Below the pieces are notes generated by a model. It was not told the DNA's origin and ran no database searches. It worked only from the letters and a program-made list of their open reading frames with translations. From contig NZ_JAHXPT010000020.1 of NCBI RefSeq assembly GCF_019431045.1, forward strand, positions 1 through 36,142: a DNA stretch of 36,142 nucleotides. The letters are read 5' to 3'. The position numbers and the translations under genes were made by a program. This document shows positions 25,858-33,699 of this stretch, in pieces (position 1 is the first letter of the stretch; each line of letters opens with the position of its first letter). This DNA comes from Clostridium weizhouense. GTDB taxonomy: Bacteria > Bacillota > Clostridia > Clostridiales > Clostridiaceae.

Positions 25858-26763
25858 TTATCTAACTACATTCATAGAATCTTCTATTATCATATCTATT
25901 AATCTTGAAAAACTAATATTAAGTCCTGCTGCACTCTTTGGAATCAAACTATTTTTAGTCATTCCTGGAAGTGTATTTACTTCTAAAATATATGGAATCC
26001 CTTCTGGTGTAACAATCATATCTACTCTTGAATATACTTCACATTTTAAGATTTTATAAGTTATCAATGCCATCATCTCTACTTCTTTGTGTAAGTTCTC
26101 CTCAAGTTCTATTATAAATTCATCTGAACCACCATCTGTATATTTTGCAGCATAATCAAAAAATTCAGCTTTTGGTTTTATTGCAATTACAGGAAACATT
26201 TTATTTCCATAGACAGGACATGTTATTTCATCACCTTTTATAAATTTTTCTATCATAACTTCATTGTCCCATTTAAAAGCTTCTTTTACTGCATTTTCTA
26301 TATCTTTTTCTTCTTTTATTATAAATGTTGCTACACTTGATCCTCCATGATTAGGTTTTACTACAACAGGATATCCTAATTTATTAATTTCTTCATAATT
26401 AATTTCTTCATTTTTTCTTAAATTAATCCACGGTGCTGTTCTAATATTAGCAGAATTTAAAATACGTTTTGATACATCCTTGTCCATACACATTGCACTA
26501 CTTAATGGACCACAACCTGAATAAGGTATTTCTAGTGTTTGTAAGACTGACTGAACAGTACCATCTTCTCCAAACTTTCCATGCAATGCTAGAAGTGCAA
26601 AATCTATTCCTTCAACTTTAGTTATTATATCTTCTTTCTTATCTATAACTATTGGTAAAACTTCATATTTTTCTTTATTTATATTTTCAACTATAGATTC
26701 TCCACTCTTTAATGATATTTCTCTTTCTGAAGATATACCTCCCATTATAATTCCGACTTTCAT
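25858..26763 (-). CDS. ddl: D-alanine--D-alanine ligase
   Basis: ATP-grasp enzyme that makes D-Ala-D-Ala for the peptidoglycan stem peptide. The 301 residues have the normal length. Marks: [14 protein letters not shown] at the N-terminus, [14 protein letters not shown], the ATP-binding [24 protein letters not shown] with the tyrosine typical of D-Ala-D-Ala ligases, and the metal/D-Ala site [12 protein letters not shown]. Nothing suggests the D-lactate or D-serine specificity of VanA/VanC types. The frame opens five codons earlier, but that ATG is part of the ATGGAGG ribosome-binding site; the ATG at 26761-26763 is the start. It is a single-gene unit beside the two-component, GH25 and VanW-family genes. 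Confidence 0.96.
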   Translation of the reverse strand: MKVGIIMGGISSEREISLKSGESIVENINKEKYEVLPIVIDKKEDIITKVEGIDFALLALHGKFGEDGTVQSVLQTLEIPYSGCGPLSSAMCMDKDVSKRILNSANIRTAPWINLRKNEEINYEEINKLGYPVVVKPNHGGSSVATFIIKEEKDIENAVKEAFKWDNEVMIEKFIKGDEITCPVYGNKMFPVIAIKPKAEFFDYAAKYTDGGSDEFIIELEENLHKEVEMMALITYKILKCEVYSRVDMIVTPEGIPYILEVNTLPGMTKNSLIPKSAAGLNISFSRLIDMIIEDSMNVVR

Positions 26764-26942
26764 ATAAATTACCTCCATTTAATATATACTTATATATTCA
26801 TCTTCATAATCAAAATTAGCTAAGCCAGGATTTAATGAATACTTAAAGTACAAATCTCTCTAATATTAATTAGCAATGTTTTAAAGCATAGCTAATAATA
26901 AAACTTCTTATAATAATATTTTAATAAATAATAGATAACATT

Positions 26943-27049
26943 AAAAGAACCACAAACTCTATAGTTATACCTATAAGTGGTTCTTTTATGTTCATAACAT
27001 ATTATTATTTATGTTTTAAACAATATAAACATTCACTTAAAACATAAAT
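26943..27049 (-). terminator. Tandem terminator hairpins after nth
   Basis: Two hairpins follow the nth stop. The first (27007-27049) pairs ATTTATGTTTTAA with TTAAAACATAAAT, AT-only and immediately adjacent. The second (26943-26987) pairs AAAAGAACCAC with GTGGTTCTTTT and is followed by TTTTAATGTT on the minus strand; it is the more convincing terminator of the cys-queG-plsC-nth unit. Confidence 0.8.
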
Positions 27050-27050
27050 A

Positions 27051-27671
27051 TTACTTTGCATAATTACATAGTTCTGTTAAAGGACATTCATTACATTTAG
27101 GTTTTCTTGCTAAACAACATCTTCTTCCGTGAAATATTAATAAATGATGCGTTAAAGACCATTCTTCTTTTGGTATTTCTTTTTGAAGTTGTTTCTCTAC
27201 TCCTAAAACATTCTCTGAATTTGCAAGTCCTAATCTATTTGAAACTCTAAATACATGGGTATCAACAGCAATAGATGGAACATTAAATGCATTTGATAAA
27301 ACAACATTAGCCGTTTTTCTTCCTGCTCCTGCAAGAGAAGTTATTTCTTCCATTGTTTTTGGAACTTCTCCATTAAATTTTTCTTTTAACTGCCTAAACA
27401 TAAGTATTAAGTTTTTAGCCTTATTTCTATATAAACCTATTTTCTTTATTCTTTCCTCTAATTCATCACTAGTTATTTCTAAAAAAGCATTTAAATCTGG
27501 ATAATCCTTAAATAAAGTTTCTGTTACTTCATTAACTTTTTTATCTGTAGTCTGTGCTGACAAAATTGTAGCTACCAATAGCTGAAAAGGGGTTTGATAA
27601 TTTAATTCACACTTGGCATCTGGATAAGTTTCTTTTAAAATATCCAAAATCTTTTGTGTTTTTAATTTCAT
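27051..27671 (-). CDS. nth: Endonuclease III (DNA glycosylase/AP lyase)
   Basis: Removes oxidised pyrimidines and cuts at abasic sites in base excision repair. The 206 residues contain the helix-hairpin-helix SLAGAGRKTANVVLS with catalytic Lys119, the Asp137 motif AVDTHVFRVSNRLG, and a C-terminal [4Fe-4S] set C186-x6-C193-x2-C196-x5-C202 in CLARKPKCNECPLTELC. The ATG at 27669-27671 lies one base from the plsC stop, with GAGGAG inside the end of plsC, so the two are translationally linked. It is the last gene of its unit. Confidence 0.95.
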   Translation of the reverse strand: MKLKTQKILDILKETYPDAKCELNYQTPFQLLVATILSAQTTDKKVNEVTETLFKDYPDLNAFLEITSDELEERIKKIGLYRNKAKNLILMFRQLKEKFNGEVPKTMEEITSLAGAGRKTANVVLSNAFNVPSIAVDTHVFRVSNRLGLANSENVLGVEKQLQKEIPKEEWSLTHHLLIFHGRRCCLARKPKCNECPLTELCNYAK

Positions 27672-27672
27672 A

Positions 27673-28377
27673 TTATTTATAAACTCCTCTATAATTATCT
27701 GGTAGAAGCTCTGCTATACTTTTCATTAACACATTCATACATCTATCTTCATATTCATGTTTGCCTTCTTTTTCTTCTTTTGAAGGTAAATCTATTTTTT
27801 TACCGATATTTACTGTAACATTAGCTTTATTCCATTTTTCTTTTCCCATATCTCCAGTTTTACTAATTGGAAGAAGTTTTTCTGTACCAGATATTCCTAT
27901 AGGAATTATTTCAGCTTTTGACATTTTAGCAAATAATAAAATACCTTTTTTTCCTTCTATCATAGCTCCTGTTCTACTTCTAGTGCCTTCAGGAAATATT
28001 AATACATCGTCTCCTCTTCTAAGAGTTTTTACTATTTTACTAATTGCATCTTTATCAGCAGAATTAGGCTTTATAGGAATATTTTTAATTACTTTAGTCC
28101 CTATACGAGTTACTAAATCATCAGATAATTTAACTCCTGCAATAAAATAAGGATCACTCTTTTCCTTTAAAACCTTATCTAATACTAAACCATCGGCATT
28201 GCTTAAATGGTTACTTATAAATATTCTTGGTTTTTTAACCCCATCTAAATTTTCAATACCTTTTAAAGTTATATTTGCATATTTTCTCATATAACTTTTA
28301 ACCTTCATTTGTCCAAACTTTATAAGTACACTTTCAGGGAATACTCCTAAAATCTTAACTATAGTTGGTGATAGCAT
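27673..28377 (-). CDS. plsC: 1-acyl-sn-glycerol-3-phosphate acyltransferase (PlsC family)
   Basis: Adds the second acyl chain to lysophosphatidic acid in phospholipid synthesis, at the membrane. The 234 residues carry the HX4D catalytic motif as NHLSNADG (His57, Asp62) and the glycerol-phosphate-binding FPEGTRSRTG (about 128-137), plus a later IIPIGISGTEKLLP. The N-terminus is only weakly hydrophobic, so it may be a peripheral enzyme. The ATG at 28375-28377 has AGGAG about 12 bases upstream. It lies 52 bp after queG and touches nth. Confidence 0.88.
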   Translation of the reverse strand: MLSPTIVKILGVFPESVLIKFGQMKVKSYMRKYANITLKGIENLDGVKKPRIFISNHLSNADGLVLDKVLKEKSDPYFIAGVKLSDDLVTRIGTKVIKNIPIKPNSADKDAISKIVKTLRRGDDVLIFPEGTRSRTGAMIEGKKGILLFAKMSKAEIIPIGISGTEKLLPISKTGDMGKEKWNKANVTVNIGKKIDLPSKEEKEGKHEYEDRCMNVLMKSIAELLPDNYRGVYK

Positions 28378-28429
28378 CTCTCTTCATCACTCCTGCCTCA
28401 ATCATATATATGTATCATTATATTCCAAA

Positions 28430-29425
28430 TTAGTTAAAAAGTCTATTTATATACTCTCTCAGATAAGGAGATTCAACCTTTTTATCATTAATTATAAAAC
28501 TATCATCTTTTAAATATAATGCTTTTCTAATTAACGCGTTTCTTTTTAAAACATTTTTCCCTCTCCATCCACAAGAAGTTTTTTTTAATGTGTCTTTAAA
28601 ATCACTATTATTCATATCGATAATAAAATCATCATTATTATCGTCGTTCATAAAGCTTAATGGATTAAATTCTTTTATCTTTGATAATTCTTTTTTAATA
28701 TTATAAGGACATATAAGCTGACAAGTATCACACCCAAAAATTCTTCCATCTAGTTTTTCCATTTGCCACAATTCTAAATCTTTTTTTTGAGTTAAATACG
28801 ATAAACAAATGTTACTATTTTTTCTATAGTTATTTATAGCTTTTGTTGGACATGCATCATAACATTTAGTACACTCCCCGCATTCCTTGAAAGAGTTTAA
28901 ATCCTTTAATGATCCCCTATCCTCATCGTAAAATTTTAAATCAGTAATTATTTCTCCCAAAAACACATATGATCCATACTTTTTATTTATAAGGATATTG
29001 TTTTTTCCTATAAACCCTACCCCAGCTAAAAATGCAATATATCGCTCTGGTAGTGAATTACTATCTACAAATGTTTTTGCCGTGCCACCATACGATTCTA
29101 TTATTTTACATATATTATCTAAATATTTATTAACAACATAATGATAATCCAATCCTTTTGTATAAACTGAAAATCCATTATTTTTTATTTCTTTTGAAGT
29201 CAAATAAGGGAAAGCTATAGATACTATAGTTTCCCCTTCTTGTAAATATTTCTTTGGATTTATCCTTTTTTCTATATCTTGTTCTTCAAATTCATTTTCT
29301 AAATTTAAAGCTTTTCTCTCCTTATAAAAACTCTCTAATTCATCAAACCTTCTACACTTTATAAATCCTATTGAATCTATCCCTAAAGATAAGCAGTTTT
29401 TAATTATATCGTTTTTCACTCCCAT
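28430..29425 (-). CDS. queG: Epoxyqueuosine reductase QueG
   Basis: Reduces epoxyqueuosine to queuosine in tRNA anticodons, using cobalamin and two [4Fe-4S] clusters. The 331 residues have the DUF1730-type N-terminal half (SIAFPYLTSKE, YHYVVNKYLD, VDSNSLPERYIAFLAGVGFI, GKNNILINKKYGSYVFLGEI), then a ferredoxin-like region with cysteines CGECTKCYDACPTKAI and GCDTCQLICPYN, and the short end GWRGKNVLKRNALI. It is somewhat shorter than long forms with a HEAT-repeat C-terminus. The ATG at 29423-29425 follows GAGGAATATT. It starts nine bases after the cysE stop, so it belongs to the cys unit. Confidence 0.92.
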   Translation of the reverse strand: MGVKNDIIKNCLSLGIDSIGFIKCRRFDELESFYKERKALNLENEFEEQDIEKRINPKKYLQEGETIVSIAFPYLTSKEIKNNGFSVYTKGLDYHYVVNKYLDNICKIIESYGGTAKTFVDSNSLPERYIAFLAGVGFIGKNNILINKKYGSYVFLGEIITDLKFYDEDRGSLKDLNSFKECGECTKCYDACPTKAINNYRKNSNICLSYLTQKKDLELWQMEKLDGRIFGCDTCQLICPYNIKKELSKIKEFNPLSFMNDDNNDDFIIDMNNSDFKDTLKKTSCGWRGKNVLKRNALIRKALYLKDDSFIINDKKVESPYLREYINRLFN

Positions 29426-29434
29426 AATATTCCT

Positions 29435-30019
29435 CTAAATCACCATTTCATTAAATATTTTTTTCTTTCTTCCTTGTAAATCTTTTATCTCTATTATAGT
29501 TGCATTTGTTCTTACAAGGTTTTTTGCAGCAACTCCTACTGCTGTAGATCCTACTGGCACTTCATGTAAAACTACAGCATTAGATCCTATTTTTGCATTA
29601 TCTCCAATATTTATAGGCCCCAAAATTTTAGCACCTGCCCCTATAAGAACATTATTTCCAATAGTAGGATGTCTTTTCCCTTTATCTTTTCCTGTACCAC
29701 CAAGAGTTACTCCATGATACATTATAACATCATCCCCTATTTCTGCTGTTTCACCTATTACAACTCCCATACCATGATCTATAAATAACCCTTTTCCTAT
29801 TTTAGCCCCAGGATGAATTTCTATACCAGTAAAAAATCGTGCTAGTTGAGAAATAAATCGTGCTAAGAAAAATCTTTTATGGTTATATAAAAAGTGACTA
29901 ATTCTATAAGCTATAATAGCATGAATACATGGATATAATAACAAAACTTCTATTTTGCTTTTAGCTGCTGGATCATTAATTAAAACTCTTTCTAAATCAT
30001 AATTCAATTTTTTAAACAC
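29435..30019 (-). CDS. cysE: Serine O-acetyltransferase
   Basis: Makes O-acetyl-serine from serine and acetyl-CoA, the substrate of CysK. The 194-residue product has an alpha-helical N-terminal part and left-handed beta-helix hexapeptide repeats ([60 protein letters not shown]). The reading frame is open ten codons further upstream to an ATG at 30049, but that stretch contains AAAGGAG, and the GTG at 30017-30019 nine bases later gives the usual start [20 protein letters not shown] therefore place the start there. It follows cysK; a short copy of the dispersed repeat (30057-30092) lies between them. Confidence 0.93.
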   Translation of the reverse strand: MFKKLNYDLERVLINDPAAKSKIEVLLLYPCIHAIIAYRISHFLYNHKRFFLARFISQLARFFTGIEIHPGAKIGKGLFIDHGMGVVIGETAEIGDDVIMYHGVTLGGTGKDKGKRHPTIGNNVLIGAGAKILGPINIGDNAKIGSNAVVLHEVPVGSTAVGVAAKNLVRTNATIIEIKDLQGRKKKIFNEMVI

Positions 30020-30056
30020 AGCATAACTCTCCTTTTTATCAAGACACATTTTATTC

Positions 30057-30092
30057 AGGCATATGAATGAAAATAACGAGTCTAAAATGCCT
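30057..30092. repeat. Short copy of the dispersed repeat (R3) between cysK and cysE
   Basis: 36 bp beginning AGGCATATGAATGAAAATAA and ending AAAATGCCT. The first 25 bases match the complement of the right end of 33700-33820 (AGGCATATGAACGAAAATAACGA). It keeps both ends but lacks the interior, so it may be a deletion form or a minimal unit. It is transcribed within the cys operon and can fold into a hairpin through its ends. Confidence 0.65.
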
Positions 30093-30143
30093 TAATATGT
30101 CTCTATAATTCAACAATACCCTATCATTTAAAAGTTATAACTT

Positions 30144-31055
30144 TTACTCATATACACCCATTGATATATATTTTTCTCCTCCATCAGGGGCAATTGCTAA
30201 TACTTTTTTCCCTTTTCCAAGTTTTTTAGCTACTTCTATCGCTGCATAAACGGCTGCACCCGATGATATACCTATTAAAATTCCTTCATATCTTGCAAAT
30301 TCTTTTGATATTTTAAATGCTTCTTCATCTTTTACAGTAAATATTTCATCAACATATTGTTCATCATAATTTCCTGGAATAAATCCTGCTCCTATTCCTT
30401 GTATTTTATGACTTCCTGGTTCTCCACCGCTTAAAACTGGTGAAGAAAATGGTTCAACCGCTATAGTTTTAATTTTAGAATTTTTCTTTTTTAAATTTTT
30501 TGAAATACCAACAATAGTTCCTCCAGTACCTACACCAGCTACAACTGCATTTAAATCAGGAATATCTTCAAATATTTCCTCTGCTGTTGTTTCATAATGT
30601 TTTTCTGGATTAGCTAAATTTTCAAACTGTTGTGGTATAAAATAGCTATCATCTTTTTTAATCTCTAATGCCTTTTCTATAGCCCCTTTCATACCTTTAC
30701 TTCCTTCTGTCAAAACTAGTTCTGCCCCATATGCATTTATTAAGTCTCTTCTTTCTTTGCTCATTGTTTCAGGCATAACAATGATAACTTTATATCCTTT
30801 TAATCCACCTATTAATGCAAGACCTATACCAGTATTTCCACTAGTTGGTTCAACTATTGTTGAACCTTTCTTTAATAGACCTTCTTTTTCCGCTCTTTCA
30901 ATCATTCCAAGCGCTGCTCTATCTTTTACGCTTCCACCTGGATTAAACTTTTCTAATTTAACATAAACATCCGCTATATTCTCCTCTTTAATTAAATTAT
31001 TTAATTTTAAAATCGGTGTTTTTCCTATTAATTCTAATACTCCATTATAAATCAT
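30144..31055 (-). CDS. cysK: Cysteine synthase A (O-acetylserine sulfhydrylase)
   Basis: PLP enzyme that makes cysteine from O-acetyl-serine and sulfide. The 303 residues have the PLP lysine in FNPGGSVKDRAALGMIE (Lys44), the substrate loop PTSGNTGIGLA, the phosphate-binding GVGTGGTIVGI, and the C-terminal GISSGAAVYAAI and APDGGEKYISMGVYE. The ATG at 31053-31055 follows AAGGGGGATT. It is the first gene after a T-box leader reading tRNA-Cys (31438-31745) and is followed by cysE, so both steps from serine to cysteine are induced together when Cys-tRNA is uncharged. A gap of 382 bp separates the T-box terminator from the ATG. Confidence 0.96.
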   Translation of the reverse strand: MIYNGVLELIGKTPILKLNNLIKEENIADVYVKLEKFNPGGSVKDRAALGMIERAEKEGLLKKGSTIVEPTSGNTGIGLALIGGLKGYKVIIVMPETMSKERRDLINAYGAELVLTEGSKGMKGAIEKALEIKKDDSYFIPQQFENLANPEKHYETTAEEIFEDIPDLNAVVAGVGTGGTIVGISKNLKKKNSKIKTIAVEPFSSPVLSGGEPGSHKIQGIGAGFIPGNYDEQYVDEIFTVKDEEAFKISKEFARYEGILIGISSGAAVYAAIEVAKKLGKGKKVLAIAPDGGEKYISMGVYE

Positions 31056-31437
31056 TGTTCTAATCCCCCTTAATATTTTTAATTTTATTCAATTGCTATT
31101 ACTATATAATTTGTACTAAATTTTAAATTTATTAAAGCATATAAACTTGTTATTTTTTTATTAGCCTAATTTAATAACCTGATATTGTTATAAAACTTAG
31201 TTAGTTAAGCTATTCTTTACTTATTATTAAAAACTTTATATAGATTTAAATTCACTAACTATTCAAAATTTGAAAATCGTATAATTTTTAGCCATGCACC
31301 CTTTCCAAACGTAATGCAGTAATAATAGTACGGCATATGATTATTTTTTATTCTTTAAGTGGTACTTATAATACCTATAAAACAAGATATTCTAAAAGTC
31401 ATCCACAGATTTTAAAGTATATAAGTTCATAAAGAAT
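31056..31437 (-). other. Long cysK leader downstream of the T-box
   Basis: 382 bp with no clear gene. It holds a short copy of the dispersed repeat (31135-31167) and a less AT-rich block (31290-31336), AGCCATGCACCCTTTCC on the plus strand. A 25-codon frame on the minus strand (31259-31336), starting MPYYYYCITFGKGAWL, has no ribosome-binding site. A 10-codon frame, MAKNYTIFKF, follows GGAAAGGG closely. Neither is convincing, but the block looks more constrained than its surroundings. Confidence 0.4.
31135..31167. repeat. Short degenerate copy of the dispersed repeat (R4) in the cysK leader
   Basis: AAGCATATAAACTTGTTATT...TTAGCCT. It matches the right part of 25239-25393 (GATAAACTTGTTATTTTTTT, then GCCTAA) nearly base for base, with both ends kept in altered form. 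Like the copy at 30057-30092, it lacks the interior. Confidence 0.5.
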
Positions 31438-31745
31438 AAAAAAAACTTCATCTACTATAAAAACTATAGAGACGAAGTAATATTCGCGGTTCCACTCTAA
31501 TTGAATTAAATTATAAATTTAATTCCTCTCATTTAAGCACAATACATGCCTTATCACTGTAACGGGTGAACCCGGAGAACCTTACTATAAATTAAACTAA
31601 TTTAATTCAGATTTCAACTCCAAAGGGCACTTCACACAAAGTCTTGATGAAAAAATCTCAGCTTCTTTTTTCTCTCTGTAATCTTTCTTTATGTTACTTT
31701 CCTTTTTCAATGTTTTTAATTCTGAGTAATTCGATATGCTTTATA
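31438..31745 (-). promoter_or_regulatory. T-box riboswitch, tRNA-Cys specific, controlling cysK-cysE
   Basis: On the minus strand the elements appear in order. Stem I has AGAGAG, then a hairpin GAAAAAA / TTTTTTC whose loop carries GCTGAGA (matching GNUGNnA; plus 31656-31662). The specifier region is GTGTGAAGTGCCCTTTGGAG with codon TGC (plus 31627-31629), and a CGGG-TTCA-CCCG hairpin follows. Last are the T-box AGAGTGGAACCGCG (31485-31498) and the terminator arms ACTTCGTCT / AGATGAAGT with a T run (31438-31478). TGC reads cysteine, which agrees with the genes downstream. Uncharged tRNA-Cys should stabilise the antiterminator and allow transcription. Confidence 0.92.
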
Positions 31746-31750
31746 TTTTT

Positions 31751-31778
31751 ATTATATGTTATTTCAAAAAAAAGTCAA
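31751..31778 (-). promoter_or_regulatory. Promoter of the T-box/cys operon
   Basis: Minus-strand TTGACT (31773-31778), 16-bp spacer, perfect TATAAT (31751-31756). The start should lie near 31744, right at the beginning of the T-box leader and 50 bp past the end of the MgtE-N gene. Confidence 0.8.
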
Positions 31779-31793
31779 TATTATTTTTTAAAA

Positions 31794-33044
31794 TTAATTT
31801 TTCTTTTTCCAAAGTGGATATAAAAACTCATCTACTAAATCATGAATTATTACGATTCCAACTAATTTTTCATCTTCATCTATTACTGGAACAGTTACTA
31901 AATCATATTTAGCTGCAACTTCTATTGCTTCATTAATTTCATCATCATGTTTTACATGTGAAACAGTTTCATCCATAATATCTTTTATCTTTTTTTGACC
32001 TTCATTTATAAGTAAGTCTCTTAATGCAATCATACCTTCTATTCTTTCTTCTTCATTTGTTATATATATATAATACATAACTTCCTCATCAGGTTGCATC
32101 TCTTTTAATATATCTATAGCATCTAATACAGTAATGTCTAAATTAACAGATATAAATTCCTTACTCATAATACTTCCTACTGTTTCATCTTCATATTTAA
32201 GTAATTCTTTAACCTCGTCTGCATCTTCTTTTTCCAAATTAATTAATATTTTTTCTCTTTCTTCCTCATCCAAATCATCTAAAAGATCTGCAATTTCATC
32301 ACTAGCCATATTTTCTAAAACCTCTGCGGCTCTAGTTTCTGATAATTCTTTAATAATACTTCCTTTATACTCTGGATCTATCTCTTCTAAGGTATCAGCT
32401 GCTAAATCTTCATCTAGCGATTCAAAAATTTGCTTTCTTGATCTTTCATCTAACTCTTCTAAAATATCTGCAAGATCTGCTGGATGTAGTGTAGATAATT
32501 TTTGATATGGAACTACTAATTTTAAATTATTATCAACCATTTCTAATGATTCAACATCTTCCCACATTAAAACTTTATCTTCATAGTCTTTCCCAAAAAT
32601 TTTATAAATAAACTTAATTAAACCTGCTATTTTAAATCTTCTATATCTAGCTAAAGGACCTGTTTCAACTGCAACCACCCTATATTCTCCTGCAATCTCC
32701 GCTATTCTTAAATCATTAACTCGTACAACTTTTTTTCCATTTATATCTACTATCTTTTTATCCAATAAATTTTCTGATAAAAGATAAGTATAAGTCATTG
32801 GTAATATCTCTTTACTTCCTCTAGTTTTAATTCTGACATTACCATTATCTTCTAAAAATTCAATATATCTAAATTCATAATGAAATGTAACTCCATCTCT
32901 TCTTATTTTATATCCTATAATCCTTGGATACCCTTCTTCCGTAGTTACATAAACATCTTTTATTTCCCCAATTACATCTCCAAATTCATCATAAACCCTT
33001 CTAGACAAAATACTTGTATATAAAAATACTGATAATTTTTTCAT
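31794..33044 (-). CDS. Soluble PRC-barrel / MgtE N-domain / CBS-pair protein
   Basis: A 416-residue protein that looks like the cytoplasmic sensor half of the Mg2+ channel MgtE without the channel. The N-terminus has PRC-barrel-type sequence (RVYDEFGDVIGEIKDVYV, about 15-90, with a second such segment near 95-180). The MgtE N superhelical domain follows (about 185-285, TLHPADLADILEELDERSRK and a string of acidic LEEL/LDDLDEE helices). A CBS pair is at about 292-405 (VGSIMSKEFISVNLDITVLD, DLVTVPVIDEDEKLVGIVII). There is no membrane helix; it ends DEFLYPLWKKKN. In other clostridia such genes often stand beside a metal transporter (Nramp type), as I recall, but none is here. The ATG at 33042-33044 follows AGGAGGAG. 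The leader has a small ORF and alternative hairpins. Confidence 0.85.
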   Translation of the reverse strand: MKKLSVFLYTSILSRRVYDEFGDVIGEIKDVYVTTEEGYPRIIGYKIRRDGVTFHYEFRYIEFLEDNGNVRIKTRGSKEILPMTYTYLLSENLLDKKIVDINGKKVVRVNDLRIAEIAGEYRVVAVETGPLARYRRFKIAGLIKFIYKIFGKDYEDKVLMWEDVESLEMVDNNLKLVVPYQKLSTLHPADLADILEELDERSRKQIFESLDEDLAADTLEEIDPEYKGSIIKELSETRAAEVLENMASDEIADLLDDLDEEEREKILINLEKEDADEVKELLKYEDETVGSIMSKEFISVNLDITVLDAIDILKEMQPDEEVMYYIYITNEEERIEGMIALRDLLINEGQKKIKDIMDETVSHVKHDDEINEAIEVAAKYDLVTVPVIDEDEKLVGIVIIHDLVDEFLYPLWKKKN

Positions 33045-33051
33045 GCAAGAC

Positions 33052-33112
33052 TCCTCCTATATTAAACAGGAAAACCCTTACCTAATTAAAATCAAATGAA
33101 GACTTCCTGCTT
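33052..33112 (-). promoter_or_regulatory. Competing leader hairpins in front of the MgtE-N/CBS gene
   Basis: On the minus strand AAGCAGGAA (plus 33104-33112) can pair with TTCCTGTTT (33064-33072). The overlapping TTTTCCT (33068-33074) can instead pair with AGGAGGA, the ribosome-binding site of the gene (33052-33058), as seven pairs with two G-U and a 9-nt loop. The two pairings exclude each other. The first arm lies inside the 3' part of the upstream ORF, so its translation could choose between them. Confidence 0.45.
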
Positions 33113-33165
33113 AAAATATTAAATATTAAATTATAACTCTCAATCATCTGAGGTCCAGCCTCCAT
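33082..33165 (-). CDS. 27-codon upstream ORF (candidate leader peptide)
   Basis: The ATG at 33163-33165 is preceded by AGGGTGGTG at 6-7 bases. The frame encodes a 27-residue peptide beginning MEAGPQMIESYNL and ending SRKSSFDFN, with TAG at 33082-33084, 37 bp before the start of the MgtE-N/CBS gene. Codons near the end overlap the 5' arm of the leader hairpin. I do not recognise the peptide. The good ribosome-binding site and the position in a metal-related leader recall MgtL of Salmonella mgtA in logic only; there is no sequence similarity that I can see. A TTAACA-18-TATTAT pair upstream would start inside the ribosome-binding site, so the real promoter is probably farther up. Confidence 0.45.
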   Translation of the reverse strand: MEAGPQMIESYNLIFNILSRKSSFDFN

Positions 33166-33699
33166 TTTTTACACCACCCTATAATACATTTTCTCTAAAA
33201 TAATTGTTAATTATTAGCTATTTTTTATTTTACCTACTCATTTCTATTAATTATTATATTACATAGTACTAAAAAGGCAACAAATTTTTACTCATCTGTT
33301 GATACTTAGATATATATAAAACAATAATATACTCTATATTTTTTCTTACTTTCTAAAAGAAACCTTAACTAAAATATATAAAAATAATTACTTTATTATT
33401 TTTTGAATATGTTTTATCTAATTATATTATCATACTATGTCTAAATACGATTCTTAGTTCCACTTTAATTTATAGATATATTCTAAAACGCATCTTAATT
33501 TGTATAAAAATCTTTTCCTTATTTTTATCAAATTTGTAAATAATACAAAAGCCCTTCAAGCATTGCTATTTGTAAACTCATTAACCTTATGTTAAGATAA
33601 ACTGAGTTCTTAGTTTAAGATATTTTTTATATTTTCTTAAACTTTCTCTATGAATGTACATGAGTAGAATTTACTATTTCTATTCTTTACATGAATTTT
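33166..33699. other. Gene-free divergent interval upstream of the MgtE-N/CBS gene and ygiQ
   Basis: AT-rich, no supported frame. One hairpin, AGTTTAAGA / TCTTAAACT (33612-33643), is visible. The promoter of the minus-strand leader must lie near its left end. Confidence 0.45.

Noticed and set aside
20186..26763. A functional vancomycin-resistance operon
   Set aside because: No VanH, VanX or VanY analogue is present and the ligase has D-Ala-D-Ala features; the resemblance is limited to VanW and a generic OmpR-type pair.
27761..28150. 129-codon plus-strand frame opposite plsC
   Set aside because: Antisense shadow of plsC, which has both catalytic motifs intact.
32134..32505. Ser-rich 123-codon plus-strand frame opposite the MgtE-N/CBS gene
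   Set aside because: Created by the acidic (GAA/GAT) codons of the real gene read in reverse.
33060..33100. TTAGGTAAGG on the minus strand resembles the first conserved box of the M-box (Mg2+) riboswitch
   Set aside because: The remaining M-box elements should follow, but the ribosome-binding site and start codon come within 40 bp, so no aptamer fits.
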